A stretch of 64,000 nt of DNA from Helicostylum pulchrum (Eukaryota > Mucoromycota > Mucoromycetes > Mucorales > Mucoraceae), in contig JAIXMO010000001.1 in NCBI GenBank assembly GCA_025677825.1, positions 744,001 to 808,000 on the forward strand. The letters run 5' to 3'. Below the pieces are notes generated by a model, which saw nothing but the letters and a program-made list of their open reading frames with translations, was not told where the DNA came from and did no database searches. The translations under genes were made by a program, and so were the position numbers. Every line of letters starts with the position of its first letter. Positions within the stretch are counted from its first letter, which is position 1. Of this stretch, positions 22,780-36,150 are shown in pieces.

Positions 22780-24708
22780 TTAAATAGACTCTCTAAAAGC
22801 TACTAGTTTCTCTCCCTTCAATTGACCTATTGAATTATTTCATTTTTAATATCTACGTTCGTTTCATTTTGCTTTATAAATAAACTTACTCTCTTTTTCT
22901 ACAATATATCCGCCTGCAACGTCACAATCCTTCATATATGATTTCTCTTGAATATTCGCATTATTACAAATAATACATCCGTCAATTTTAACACTAATAG
23001 AATATAATTAAGCCACATGTTAGATGTTATTCTCCTATTTTCTTTTCTTTTTTCTTTTGTGTATGTGTACGTACTTGTCACCAATAACCACGTGATCCAT
23101 AATGACGGAATTAGCAATCTTTACGTTTTTACCAATAACACAATGTGCACCAATACAAGATTTTTTGACAGAGGATCTTTCATCAATCTTGGTGTATTCA
23201 CCAATAACTGAATCATTACCAACTTGTGTTCTAGGTGCAGCTTCTGCACTAGAAGGTACACGAGTGATCGAAGCACCCTGCTTTGTAACCTATAGTACGA
23301 AGAACCACGTAAATAAAAAAGGAGTAAAAAACCAGTATTTCTTTTTCGTATATAGCTTACATAACGATTCAATTCACTATAGCTAGCTGTTGTATTACCA
23401 CGGCCACAGAAACCACCGCGATAAACATGGACGTATGTTTTAATAGGACTCTTAAAGTTGGAATGAATAGGATCAACTAATGCATCATCCACTTCAGCAG
23501 ATTGTGTTGTAGAGAGTGAAAGTGCGTTAGCAAGTAAGTTATCGTATGTGGATGTGTCTACATAATGGTACTATTAATAGTGTTTTCATTGTTATTTTAC
23601 AGTCTAAACTCTTACACTTGTTAATCTCTTCTCTTTCAACCAACTTCTTTTGATATTGACATTTAACCAACAAAGGTATAAGATCCTTTGAAATACTAGT
23701 AATGTTTTCTTTTTCTACAAGCATATCAATAACCCATCGCTTGAAAATATACAAGTGTGCATCTTGTAAATCTGTATGAACTCTAACGCGAGGGAATCTA
23801 AAATAGTGCGTGTCTGCTGATTAGTCTACATTTTCCTCCCCTTTTTGTTTATTTTTCTCTCTTACTTGTTTAATAAAGACATACGCATAGAGAAATCATC
23901 ATCTTCTGAACGGATAGCTTTATAAACTAAAGCATTACGGGTAGGGTCAATACCTACATAAGGCAAAAGGTCTAAAATAATAACGTCAATAAAAAAAACC
24001 TAATTTTTTGTAAGTATATCTTGTTCCCTCTTTACCATCGTCTTTGCTTGCACTTTCAGTAGATCCAGGCTCATAAAACAAAGCACTGAAAGTGGGATCG
24101 TATACGCGATGAGCATCGAGGAAATCGCGAGGGTTAAGTTCAGTAATGAGATCGCAAGGAACAACAATAAAATCTCTCTATATTAAGCCTGTCCGTCAAT
24201 ACTCTTTTTTTCCCTTTGTATATTCGTTTCATATATTTACATACGTCAATTTTGTCCTTGATAGTTCTTAAAGCATCAGCAGTTTCGTCATCTTCATCGA
24301 CACTGACAACTTGTGTGTGTACGTTTCCAGTATATGTTCTGAGATAAGCTGATAACTTTTGTGGTGCGTTACCAATAGCTTGAATAATCACAATGACATC
24401 TGTTTTTTGTTATCAGTATAAATTTTTTTTCTTAACTTGGATCTCGTTTTAATTACCATGAATACCGGCCTTTTCGAGCCATTCTAAAGTATATGAAATT
24501 ACAGGTTTGTTTCCAACAGGAAGTAAAGCTTTGGGTAAGTTATCCTCTTCGGAAATGGGATAAAGTCTAACCAAATATTATAAGTAATAGTTTCGCTCAA
24601 ACGTATATTTTATATACTTTACCTGTTACTACTTCCGTAGCCGGCAAGTACAACTGCTTGAAACTCGCTTACGCGATGGTGATGGTGCTTGGGTTTTTCG
24701 AAAAGCAT
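22780..24708 (-). CDS. GCD1: Translation initiation factor eIF2B gamma subunit
   Basis: Ten exons, in transcript order: 24708-24623, 24566-24457, 24399-24245, 24177-24036, 23971-23866, 23797-23616, 23557-23361, 23289-23075, 22993-22890 and 22826-22780, giving 447 residues. The N-terminal nucleotidyltransferase-like domain reads FQAVVLAGYGSS, then LPKALLPVGNKPVISYTLEW and VVPCDLITEL. The C-terminal left-handed beta-helix has hexapeptide repeats (SVIGEY, CVIGKN, VVIGD). The terminal KGEKL is reached only by accepting the last small intron; reading through stops at 22864 instead. It is part of the eIF2B guanine-nucleotide exchange complex that recycles eIF2. The glycine-rich loop is degenerate compared with true pyrophosphorylases, as expected for this subunit. 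Confidence 0.9.
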
Positions 24709-27700
24709 GGTTTTATAAGTTTGACACAAATCAAGGTTTTTTTTTTTTTTTTTTTTTTTTCGCAAAGGCACAAAAAGTCGAACAGTAAATCCAAAGTCAC
24801 TTTTTTTTCATGATGTCACTTGCATGTCTACGCGCACGACATGTTTAACTGTTGCCTACTTGAGAAAAAGTAAAAACTCGTTACACTTTTGCAGATAAAA
24901 TAGAAGTAAACTGTTAGTTTTATTACCATACTCTTGAAGACCAAAAGTCCGCAAGCTCTTCACAGTTTCTTCAAGTTGCATCATAATATGACCTACTAAC
25001 TTCTGAGGTTTTAAAAGCATCATGATATCTTGTTAATCTCGAGTATTTAATATATTTAATCGAGATTGAAGCTCGATTTTTTTTTAATATAATTTGACAA
25101 ATGAGATAGCTTTCTATAAATTATTAAGCTTCAATAATTATGATCGTATTGATCTCGTTAGTACTATTACGATAAACGGTTGTACATACTGAGTCGTCTT
25201 TTTAAAAGTTAGTCATTCTAATCATTTTACCTGATGCGGGTAATCTCAATAGATAATAGATACTTTGTTTCTAACTATAGCTTTTTTTTAAATATATACA
25301 TGTTTATCTTTATATTAAAAAAAAGTAGACTACGAAGCTTAAAGCGATAAACGAGGATTATACCAAGAGATGTAATTTAAAATTAGATCATAAAAAAAAA
25401 AGACATATATGTCGACACGTGTAATATTGTCGTGCTCTAAACTTCCCTCTTCTTGAACTAACCTAATGTTAAGAAGTTCGTATTTGTTTTAGACTACGTA
25501 TCATTTACTACCGGGAAAACATTTCACAGTTGACAAGTAAGAAGAGGAATACCGATAGAAGTTGGTCCGAATAACAGGGTGCCCCCCCCCCCCCCTCCGC
25601 GGCGTATAGAAGAGAGTGGGGACCTACGTACCGGCCATTCATGCGGGTAATTATCAGATCTCCCAATATGCTGGCAAAAAGTCTATTGGGTATGCTAATG
25701 CAAAGTAATTCCAAGCACGATCAAATACGTATTAAAAGAAAGCCTATTTAGGAGAGAAAAAAAAGCACAGTACACTTTTTTTAAGGTTACAAAAAAAAAA
25801 TTTAATTTAATAAAACAATCCCAGCCTATAGAAATATAGCTTCTATTCCTTTGATAAAAATAGGTATACATATAAATCAAAAAGTATTTGTTAAGTAATC
25901 TTGCTCTTTATCTAGACTGAGGGACTCTGTGCGCGTAGTCGTAACATAGCCCTTACTAAACTTATTCCCGGCTTGTGTTTATCACATTGAACTTCCACAA
26001 CGCTGCAAAAAAAAATAATCTGATTACGAGTGAGTACAAATCATTTTTTCGGGCATTTAAAGCATGGTGACACACCTGATTTTTTCTTTGGGGGAAAATA
26101 TTCTTTACGGAACGAAGTTCTGAGACAACAAAGAAGAAAAACAAATAGGTGTGTTTTAAAAGTGTAACTTACAAACATAGTTTCCTCAGCGCAAAATAAT
26201 AACAATATACGAAATCACAAGAAAAAAGCATCATATGAAAAAGAGATTGGTGTGACACTTTTTTTTTTCCTGATCCCGAAGCTTTTTTTTTAAAAAAGAT
26301 TGCCTAAAGTTCTTTGCCTGGGACTTTTGTATACAGTTGAGGATGATATATTTAGTTTCGTGTAATAAAATAATAAGAATTTCGTGACATTATATACCAA
26401 GGTTTTAAGAGCTTTGTATCATCACCATTTAGTTTGTGGAAAGGTTTATTATTAAGGAGCTTTTTAAGCGTAATAATATATCGTCACTTTTACCGAATCA
26501 AGGTTTCCTACAACTATTATGCAGGCGTTTAAAATTATGTCGCAATGATGATCTCGCCCATCTTCTTAGTTCTAGAAATTACCAATATATTCTGTTATTG
26601 TTGGGTACATTTAGTGCAACCGTATTATGTACGCTATAATTGTAACCTGCCAAAAAAGAAAATAACAGCGCAAAAAGTGTATCCCTGTATACCCCCGTAC
26701 AAACATGTCTCTCTCTATGTTATTTCAGTCTAGTTCATTCTAAAATATTTTTATGCTTTCATAATGACATTCATTATTTTTGGGTGACCCAAGTTGCTGG
26801 TTTTTTACCCGCTACTTAAAATAATTAGAAACAATGAGAACGGTAAAACAATGAGAATGTTAAACTGAATTGTGTGACAATATTTTCTAAAAACATATAA
26901 TACAATAAAAGGTGTAAGCACGTTCTATATTGTTTATTGTACACAGGGAGAAAAAAAAAAAGAGGTATTTTATTTTCTGCTATTTATAAAATTTAATTAT
27001 AAAAATAACTGTTGATAATATGATACAATTTGATAAAAATAGGTTATTCAAAAATACCACTAGGATAATATTAAAGTCTGGTTTTCCTTTGGCAGCAAAT
27101 GAATCTTCGTATTGTGAGAGCCCTAGATTTTGCATCACTAGCTGCTTCTAGCTAATCAAAGTGTATACATATACTGGATTGATAGATTCAGGGGGGGGGG
27201 GGGAGGGTCACTCATCATGGCGTAGTTATACTACCATTAGCTTCACAATTTACTCGTATTTCATACACGTTAGTTAATTATTTTTATTGTACAATGTGTA
27301 CTTTTTTTTACCCCAACTTGATTCACACGAGTCCTCCTTTTTATGCGGATAAAACAAAGTTTAAACGTGTAAATAAATCATGCGAAATATATTAAACCAT
27401 CACTTTGCGGCTAAACATTTTATATGTACGAGGGAAATGTAAAACTTCGTTTCGATGATAGTCGCCAATTCATTTTTCTATGACCGACTAACCAGCGGCG
27501 GCACCGTACATACAACAAGAGTCAGATGAACGGAACTTTAACAATCACATATCATTTCTGCCTAAAAACAGTACAATCACCCCCAAAAAGGGCAAGGCCA
27601 AGCATGAAAAAGTGGAGTGACTACAGCGATTTTTTTTTGGAGTTAAAAAAAAAGAAAAAAGAAATGGGACCCCAAATTTTTTATTGACATTTTTTTTTCT

Positions 27701-27757
27701 TTTCTTCTTTTACTTTTCTCACTCTTTTTTTTTTATCCCACTTTTTCCCTACTTGTA
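24709..27757. other. Intergenic, 3 kb, no gene recognised
   Basis: It includes the upstream regions of eIF2B gamma (left, with a poly-T run) and the CCCH gene (right). There are only short ORFs without family character. A C14 run (25582-25595) and a G13 run (27191-27203) stand out in otherwise AT-rich DNA. Confidence 0.5.
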
Positions 27758-28965
27758 ATGAATCATACTCAAATTAATTCTACTACTTCCCCTCACGGCT
27801 ATGGATTAGTTGTTTCGGAAGAAAATAGTTTTATTAAAGAAATCGATGACCGTTTATTCAATACTCATTTGGATTTTTCTGAACATAAATCATTCGAACA
27901 TAAAAATAAAAGTTTGTCTTTAGCTGATATCAGTTCTGAAGAAGAAAGTGATGCATCTAATAAAATGACAACTACTGCAACCATCCGTAGATGTCCAAAG
28001 AACAACAATAACCCTTCAAAAAAGGCAACTAAACGTAACGTATCCAACATTTTTTTTTTTTTGGGATTAGTGTGAAAAGAATAAAAAAAAAAAAAAATCA
28101 TTGGGGGAGGGGGTTGTTGAATTTTTTTTTCGCTGACAAATTTTTTTATTTTTTAATAGTCAACAAAAAAGATGCAATCGAAACTGATGGTGATTCTCTC
28201 GATGAATGTCCTCATAAATCAGTAAAGAAATCATCGAAATCCAACAATAAAAAATCAACCAACCACCAAGATGCCGAACCTGAAAAGAAGCAGAAATCAC
28301 TTTACAAAACTGAACTTTGTCGTAACTGGGAGGAAACAAACCATTGTAGATACGGTATGAAATGCCAATACGCACATGGCGCAGCCGATTTGCGTGAACT
28401 CGATCGTCACCCTAAATATAAGACTCAAAAGTGTCGTACTTTTCATAATACTGGTTCTTGTCCCTATGGCAATCGTTGTACCTTTAGACATTTTAACCTT
28501 CCCGGTGATGCTTTAGAAATGAAGAACAGAGACAGAGAAGAAGAAGAGGAAAGACAAAGACAACAACAACAACAACAACAGCAAGAGAAAAGGGATGAAC
28601 CTGTGTCTATTTTTTCTGTTGAAAATCACAAGATCCTCGCACAAAACTGGTTTGCTGATAACAATGTTTTACCACTTGCTGGACTTGGTGCGATTCCTAA
28701 AAGAAATTTCATGATTAATAATTCTCCCACTAACTTTGATCCCGAAGATTCACTTTTACCTTCTAACGCAGAAAGTTTACTTCCTCACGAGTTATTGTTC
28801 GATTTGGAGTCACCTGAAGATGAAGAAAAACAACCTGCTCGTTGTCCTCTTCGTAATTATGTCAACTTACCTTCTTTCTCCAACTTTCCAGTGCCTCATC
28901 CTCAATCACACATGAGTCAACAACAACAAAACTGCAAGACATTTTTCCGTCCTTGGTTATTCTAA
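27758..28965 (+). CDS. Tandem CCCH zinc-finger RNA-binding protein (TIS11/ZFP36-like)
   Basis: Exons 27758-28034 and 28160-28965 give 360 residues. The tandem zinc finger spans about residues 141-204: [11 protein letters not shown]...YAH, a linker KYKTQKC, then [20 protein letters not shown]. Both fingers have C-x8-C-x5-C-x3-H spacing with the R/K-YKTELC lead-in of the Tristetraprolin/Cth2 family. Family members bind AU-rich elements in mRNA 3' ends and promote decay; in yeast the targets are iron-related. Flanks are Lys/Ser- and Gln-rich. The donor at 28034 is chosen because it is the only in-frame join to the TAG acceptor at 28159. Confidence 0.88.
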
Positions 28966-29245
28966 ATTATCATTATTATTTACTCTTCTTATCTCTTAAA
29001 TGCGTCTTGTTTTTTATTACCCCCCCTTGCGACAATTTCAAGACAAAATGCACAAACACTCCCACTATCATTATTATATAGCTTCATTTTCTTCATTTAT
29101 AGTAAACACACAGAAAAACAAAGAAACACAACACACCTTTCCCCACTCTTCCCTTCCATTAATTATTATCTTTTGTATATATCTACTTCATTTTTAATTT
29201 TTTAAAAAAATTTGGAGCAAAAAAATAAACAATAATTTCATAATT

Positions 29246-30669
29246 TTAACCCTCTTTTTTTTCACTGCAAGCAAAAGGACATTGCTGTTCTTCTTTCTTT
29301 TTCAAAAATTTTTCTGGGCCTAATTCTGAAATATTATAGCCATCCTTATAAATATACGGCTTATACATAAAGAATTCCGGTACATATTTTCCTTGTGCGT
29401 TGGCATAAAATGGCGTGCGAACTACAAACTCTGATCTTGGTAACATAAAGTATCGAGTCAATACGGCTCGTAGGCCAAGGAGCCCGTTGAATGTCCACGT
29501 TATTAATTTAGATTCTTTGTACGGCAGTTTGAAAGCAGCAACATCCTCTGGATACAAGACAGAAGGCAGTGATCTAAGAGCCATCTCATATCCTATCTTG
29601 TGAAGAAAAGATGGAAAGAATCTAGTAACAATCAGTCTAGCTGTATTTTCCCCACATTTCCAATTACTGGGAGAGTACTTGATATTTTCTTTTGCATACG
29701 ACTAAAAGAAGGTAACAGAAAAAAAAAGGAGGTTGGGGGATTAATGATAACATCATACATGCAAAGTATAGTTCTCATTACATCTGTAAATTCAATTAGT
29801 TTCTCAGGACTGCTTGGGAAATTCTCAATATTCATAGTAATAGAAACGTCGTACCAAACGCGATACAATGCCTATTTCAGAAAAAAAAAGAAAAAAAAGG
29901 TGTCAATCATTGGAATTATTCAAAAAATATTGTGTGTTCAAATGTAATGTTTCACTTTACATTAATCTCCCTTATATCCAGTTTACGCCATTCATAACGA
30001 TTAATCCAATGTATGGGTTCGAGTACAATTAATGCCGCCGTATATATATAGTCATCATTTGAAATAGTGTACTTGCCATGAATAGTATTCAAACGATCTG
30101 TAGCTTCTTTCTCTCGTTTGCACTGATCATCGATATCTTGCTGAGGAGTAATGGGGTTAGCCTCCAACTGCTTATTAATTCTTCCACAAGTATCCAACAT
30201 TTCATACAGGATCAATTGCGTGTCTTCTATACGACGAGAACATGCCTTCGAGAATTCACCAGTCGCGGCCAAGAGTTTCGAAATAGATGGAATAGTAAAT
30301 GTTTTAAAAAAAGCTAATTCTGCACCTTGTCTTCCCAAATCTTTTGACATGTACAAAAAAATATTAAAAAATCTCAGCTACGTTTAAATTAGAACAAAAA
30401 AATGTCAACTTACAAGGGAATTCTTTTTTAAGCGTAATAGCGGCAATTTCTTTAGCGATTTCTGGATCGTCCAATGCTTGCTGAGGGTCTGGATATGTTT
30501 TAATAATGTAGTTTAGGTTTTTGTAACGCATGTTGCGCACAATACCCATGTAGGCCACAATAGCTGCGCTTACGGTAGCCAATGTTATTAACTTGGTATT
30601 TTCATTTTGATATATCCCGTCAACGATTTCCTGTGAAACATTCTGAACAGAGGTAATTAAATTTTCCAT
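29246..30669 (-). CDS. MpaB-like ER-bound oxygenase (DUF2236 family)
   Basis: Exons, in transcript order, are 30669-30414, 30340-29961, 29871-29782 and 29701-29246, giving 393 residues. An N-terminal helix (TLATVSAAIVAYMGIV) is likely a membrane anchor. The body matches the mpaB/rubber-oxygenase (Lcp) group: KEFPYLGRQGAELAFFKTF, ISKLLAATGEFSK, RRIEDTQLIL and YIYTAALIVLEPIHW. Members are haem-dependent oxygenases; fungal MpaB' cleaves the farnesyl side chain in mycophenolic acid synthesis. The substrate here is unknown. No biosynthetic genes are nearby. A decayed tandem copy lies 366 bp upstream on the same strand. Confidence 0.82.
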
Positions 30670-31035
30670 GGTATAGTTTTTTGATAAATGAACAAGCAAA
30701 AGCAACAAAAAAAAAAAGAAGAAAGGGGAAACAAGTGGTACTATAAATATCAGGCCTTTTATATGCACAACAACCGAACCCAAACGCACTTGGCCACAGG
30801 CGTCACAATTACACTAGGTTACTTTCTCGTTGTATGGAATAATTGTTTAGGCGGTTTTATAGTTTCTATATCAGATTAAGGTTTTGTCTAGTTGTTAGCC
30901 GACGAAGGGAGTAAATACAATCATTAAATTGTTCCGTTTATACATTTATATTTATAGCAAAAAAAAAAAAGAAATACTTTTTTAAATGTGACTCATGGGA
31001 CGTTATGGAGGCATAATGTTTAGTAAAGCATTTTT

Positions 31036-32385
31036 TTTTTCGGTAAAAATTTTGTAGAACCAAATTCTTCTATTTTATAACCTTCTCGATAGACTCTGGA
31101 GCTGATAAAAAAAGTGATTAGGAACTTTTCTTTCTTCACTGTTGGCATAGAATGGTGGTACGAGTCATGAAGATTGACCTTGGGAGCATAAGATAGCGGG
31201 CGAATAGTTCTCTCAAATTAAAATGTAGAACAAACTAGTCCCGTGATGATTGAAGATTCTTTTAAAGGGAGCTTGAAGGACTCAGCGTTGTATGATTCGA
31301 GCAGGAACGGTAAATCTCGCATAACTAAGGGGTAACTAGAGAGGCTCTCTCAAAAAGGTAGGAAATTGCGTAAACAAAAGCTTAAACGTGTTTTGGCCCA
31401 CTTTCCAATTAATGGAGTGATATTTGATACGACTTGCCCAATATTCCTTTATTTAGATAATATTAGCATGTATATGTATCACATAATAAATATTTTTATC
31501 TTTAAATACTTTGAATCTGAATAACTCTTCTTTCGACTCCGGAACATCTACAATATTCGTTGATGTACCTATGTCATACCAGACTTTGAAGAACACCTGG
31601 ACATTGTTGTTTGAAAAATAAAAAAAGTCAGGCGAAGTAATCTTCTTTTTCATACTCGTGTTCATTCTTTTATATTTTCTTCCCTGACGTCCAGCTGACG
31701 CCACTCGTAGCGCGGTTGTTCCAGTTGGTGGTCTCGAATACGAAGAAGGTTAGCGTGTCAATAAAATCGTCATTTAAAATGGGGATATTTGCCGTGTAAC
31801 TCGTTTAAATGATTGTACAGAATCAATAGATCGTTGATATTGGGCTTCGATATCTTTTTTTGGGAGTATCAGGATTACTTTTGCAGCTGTTTCTGGATCC
31901 GACCATAAGTTTCAACAATCTCAACGACAACAAAGGTCCAGTATCTTCTGCACGGCGTGCTATATTTTCGTCAGAAAATTCGCCTGTGCTGGCTAAAATT
32001 ATAGAAATCGTAGACACTGTAAACGTTTTTAAAAAACGCCATCTCCAATGCTATTCTCGAAAGATCCGCAAAGAAAAGGTACACATATACGCGTGTATAG
32101 TTCTGTAAATAAATAATTTTATAAAAAAAGTAAACCTTACACGGAAACTCTTTTTTTGGTGACGATATTATACACGAAATGTGCAGCCTCAGAGTCGTTT
32201 AAGATATCATCAGGATTAGGATACTTTGCACGGATTAAATTAAGGTTCTTATAACTGTTGTAGCGTACAATACCCATGTATGCCAATATACTAGTAAGTG
32301 TAGTAGCAGCAGCAGTGATATAAATAGCGTCATATTGCTTTATATTATTAGTAGCGTCGGCAACTTTGTTTAAGAGTTGTGACAT
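31036..32385 (-). pseudogene. Decayed tandem copy of the MpaB-like oxygenase
   Basis: The first exon is readable from ATG 32385 (YMGIVRYNSYKNLNLIRAKYP) and parallels the intact neighbour (YMGIVRNMRYKNLNYIIKTYP). Near 32145 the conserved K-K-E-F-P is broken by an extra A in a poly-A run. A second frame break sits in the A-F-F-K-T-F block (near 32030), also at a poly-A run. More breaks follow around 31830-31920. Pieces such as TISIILASTGEFSDENIARR, FFKVWYDIG and a C-terminal GYKIEEFGSTKFLP (near 31050-31090) lie in different frames. The gene is therefore non-functional and arose by tandem duplication. Confidence 0.85.
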
Positions 32386-33685
32386 AGATATGTTTCAGCC
32401 AAGTTTGAGCTCGCTGTAATTCCTCCATTGATAATGTAATAATTTGAAAGAAGAGAAAAGGTTAAACGAATTTATTTTTAGACGTTTCTCTTTTTTTTTA
32501 TATTTATCTGGATCAAAAATAGTGATGCAGCAATATTTCCACTTTTTTCTCATACGTAGCAAAAATAGTAAATAATTTTCTGTTTATTTAGTACACTCAC
32601 TTAATGAAACAAAATAAGGTTTACTATACTTGCCATGTGAATCACTCGTTTACAAAATATGGAGACTCTGACTAAAGGAAGCATGATAGGAAAAGAAATG
32701 ATAAAGCCTAGACTCTACTTTATAATGTATAGTTTGTTCATGCGATAAAGTCAATCATTACGGTATCTAGAAATATTTACAGTATTTAGGATTAAAAATA
32801 AGCAGAACCATTTTTAATAAGATGTAAAGTACGAAAAAGAGAAAGAGAGAGTAAGCACCAAGAGTGTTAGAAGATGGAATTTGTTAAATAATAAACATGA
32901 TACAGGCAATCTTATTAACGCGCACGGAATTACGTATATGGCGTATACGCATGCTATATTAATTAACTATATAAATCGTTTTGATTATACGAATGTATAT
33001 CGTACATCCAAACCTAACAGTACGCACTATACATATCGTAAACTACACTACAAATATGAAATAAAAATAAAACAGTAATAATCTTTTTCGTTATAATCGA
33101 GTAAGTGATACGACCGTGGTATATTCTAAAGTTCTATGCCGTAATAGCTATCTTAATTTTAACTCATGTGTTTGATAAGAAAGCAAAGGCGTTCTGAAAA
33201 AAATATTCATCAATACGTGTTGCGCTTAAAGTTTACAAGACGAATTATTATTTTGTCTATTAACGAGTTACTTGGTATCTTCACAAGCTTACGAGAGCTT
33301 AGATTATAATCCTTCCTTAAAGTAAATACTAAAAATTTTTAAAAAAAGATAGGAAAGTGTTCATTTCAAGTGTAAATAAGAATCATTGTAAAACAAAAAG
33401 AGATGCAATAGATTACTTGTTACGAAACACTGTTCTTAGTATAAGAACGGTTACATATCAAGCATTTTATAGCATTTATATCTTTTTCTTTTCCCTCAAA
33501 TCCAGGTTTTAATCATTACACTTTCCTAGTTTACTTAGTAACAAGGGGAAGCCCCTAAAGCAACAAAACTATCAGAATTATCAAAGGGTTTTCGCAGTCC
33601 CGTATTCGGTAGTTAAAAGTACCATTTGTTGAGTTGGATAGGGATAATTGTATATCCAAGAAGGCAAAAATAAAATTGCTTACAG
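32386..33685. other. Intergenic, 1.3 kb, no gene recognised
   Basis: AT-rich with no frame of family character. It lies between the oxygenase pseudogene and element copy B. Confidence 0.5.
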
Positions 33686-35284
33686 TAAAACAAAAGGATA
33701 ATAAAATAAACCTTACAAAGTAGCTAAAGTATAAAGACAGTCAATCTATACTTGAATAGAGCAAATTCCGGCAGTGAATCTTTAGAAATTTAACTAGGAA
33801 AAGTAATTAAATACAGACTGTTGCAAAGTGATGAAATATTGAAAAGGAATGCAGTATAAATCAAATAAAGTGAATATAAAGATTCTTTTTAGTCCTATAT
33901 ATTGTAGCTAGCAGTTTACTATGTGGTATTCCTATAAATAGCTTTGTACTATTTTAATTGACATCAATAAAAAATTTAATAGAACTCAACGTAATTTTAA
34001 TGTTTGAGCTCTTGCAGAAAAAGATACACAGTATATTTTTCTATACAATAACTTGGAAGAGTTCGAGAACTATTTAAACTATTGTAATTTGTTATTGTTT
34101 GTCCATTATTCTCTTAAAAACGCGTCTTTTTAAGTAAAGGTTTAGAAGTAACTTCTAAAAAAAGTCACTTTTACGGTAATCGAAATAAGATGTTTTCATT
34201 GTATGATTAAACACCAGGAAATGGCTCTTTTTTCCAAGTTACTTAGTAAAAGTTACTCCTTAGAATGTTTATCTAATACCAAAATTGAAAACTGCATGTT
34301 GTTTTATATTTTTCTTGATTTTTTATTTTTTCCTTCAGTCGATCATTTTTGATCGTTTTTGGCCATTTTGGGGGTCAACCCCAATTGTGTTTTTGAGGTT
34401 ATTTTGAAATTATTTCCGATCCAATTTGGCTCTCTTTGTGAAAAAAACAATGATAATATAGTGCTTGTTTAGACGCATTTAACCCATTTGTAAGTATATT
34501 TGTAAAAAAAATACTGACCGAGTAATCACCGTCTTAGACGTTTTTTTTTCGCTGAATTTTGAGTTAGGCGGTCCTTAAAATGGCCGTTTCTTTAAAGCGC
34601 GTTTTCTCGCCCAGTTTTGGATGTAGCACTTTCTTTTATAAACATCCAATATATAGTTTTTAAATATCTACATTCGGTGCTATAACCAAACACGATAATA
34701 AAAAACTACATTTTACATCATCGCGAAGCTCTGAAAATGGTTACACGATGTTACACTAAAAAAGTGTATTTTTTTTTCCCCAAAAAAAAAGACGTCTAAA
34801 ACAACGATTACTCTTTCAGTTTTTGCAGTAGAAATATGATTTAAAATGGATTAGAAGCGTCTAACCGAGTTATATGCTATGAATGGTTTTTCTACAAAGA
34901 CAGGTAAATTGAATCCGGAGTAATGGTAAAATAACCACAAAAACACAAAAGGGGTTGACCCCCAAAAATGAAAATCGAAAAAAAAAACAAAAAAGTTCGT
35001 TTTTAATTTTTTTATCAAAGATATAGTTGAACCAACTATTTAATACTAAACAACCTGGGCCCAAAAAGCTTTTTCTGTTTCTTTAAAAAATAAAAACCAA
35101 TATCTATTATAACTGCTAATTTTAGCAGTGATTTCTTTTGAAAGCGATTATTTAAACTCAGGTATCTCAGTGAGCTTTTTTCTTTTTAGAAGTAGTTATC
35201 CACTGCTCGATAATAAGGGTATGTTCGATATATGGATGGATTTCCTCCACATTTCGGCCGCCCTTAAATAGAGCCGCTACTGTA
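33686..35284 (-). mobile_element. Non-autonomous terminal-inverted-repeat element, copy B
   Basis: In reverse orientation to copy A. Its intact end is at 35284 (...TAAATAGAGCCGCTACTGTA). The other end stops matching near 33686, inside the sequence, and has a small internal deletion relative to C. The internal inverted arms are present (GGGGTCAACCCC near 34370 and its mirror near 34955). No conserved coding frame. Confidence 0.8.
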
Positions 35285-36150
35285 CCAAATTTTCGGTGCG
35301 GTAACCATGTTTACATATTATAAACCTTAAATTACTTCTCTCTCTTTATCCTCTTTTAATTAACTGTCGTCGTATTATTTCCTTCGCGTTGGAATAAAAA
35401 AAGCTGTGATATTATACCCATTAAGCTACTGTTTGGTAATTAAAAAAGTGAATTAACACACTAGAACTACTCGTAAGAGTTACTTTAATATCAAGATAAT
35501 GAGCCAAATAGGTTACAGTAGAGTAACTCCTTACGTACCGGTACATTGCAGAGTGTAATAATAAAGAGATGATTAAAAGGATCCACTGGTATATTATACA
35601 GTTATTAACAGATACAGTCTGGCATGAATGCGGTAAAATGGGGGGGGGGGTTTGTGAGCCAAACTGTTCTGTACTGCCCTCCGCTAACTGCTTAAGAAAG
35701 CAAAGACGCAACCTGATTTTCATAAAACCAATATATAGAGCGAATAATATACCCTTTTCTTTTGGAGATAACGAACAAAAAATGCTATGCTCTGCGATGG
35801 GACCATTATGTATTTAGTAATTAAAAACCTGTGCAAGTTTTTTTTTATCGTAGCGTCACAATAAAGCCAACATATCATTTAGTTATTAGGAGGACAAGAT
35901 ACGCAGTTGTCATTACTGTTCAGTTTATAGAATTGTAATCTTTATAGCATTGTATTAAATAAATACCGCTCTTTGAACGTTTTCAGTTGGTATTCTTGAT
36001 CTGTATACATACAGTGCCCAATTCACTGGACCTCAGTGACCATTTCTCGTTTTTATTGCCTCGATAAATCTAGCGCCTTTAGAAAGTGCGCGCGTATTTA
36101 AAATATTTTTTTCTCTTTTTTTTTTTGAAACTTCTTAACGCGTTAGAATA
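35285..36150. other. Intergenic, 866 bp
   Basis: No gene recognised. It contains a G11 run (35640-35650) and the upstream region of the Dpb4 gene, which starts after a TTTTC/TTTTTT tract. Confidence 0.5.

Noticed and set aside
22864..22889. Earlier stop for eIF2B gamma by reading through the last donor site
   Set aside because: It would add a tail unlike the family. Splicing a well-formed GTAAGT...AATAG intron gives KGEKL, which fits the expected C-terminus better.
30010..30030. GGGTTCGAGTACAA resembling a tRNA B-box
   Set aside because: It lies antisense within an exon of the MpaB-like gene, and no matching A-box or cloverleaf arms surround it.
35421..35723. Minus-strand 100-codon frame beside element copy B
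   Set aside because: It has no family character, no splice continuation and reads through a G11 run; probably chance.
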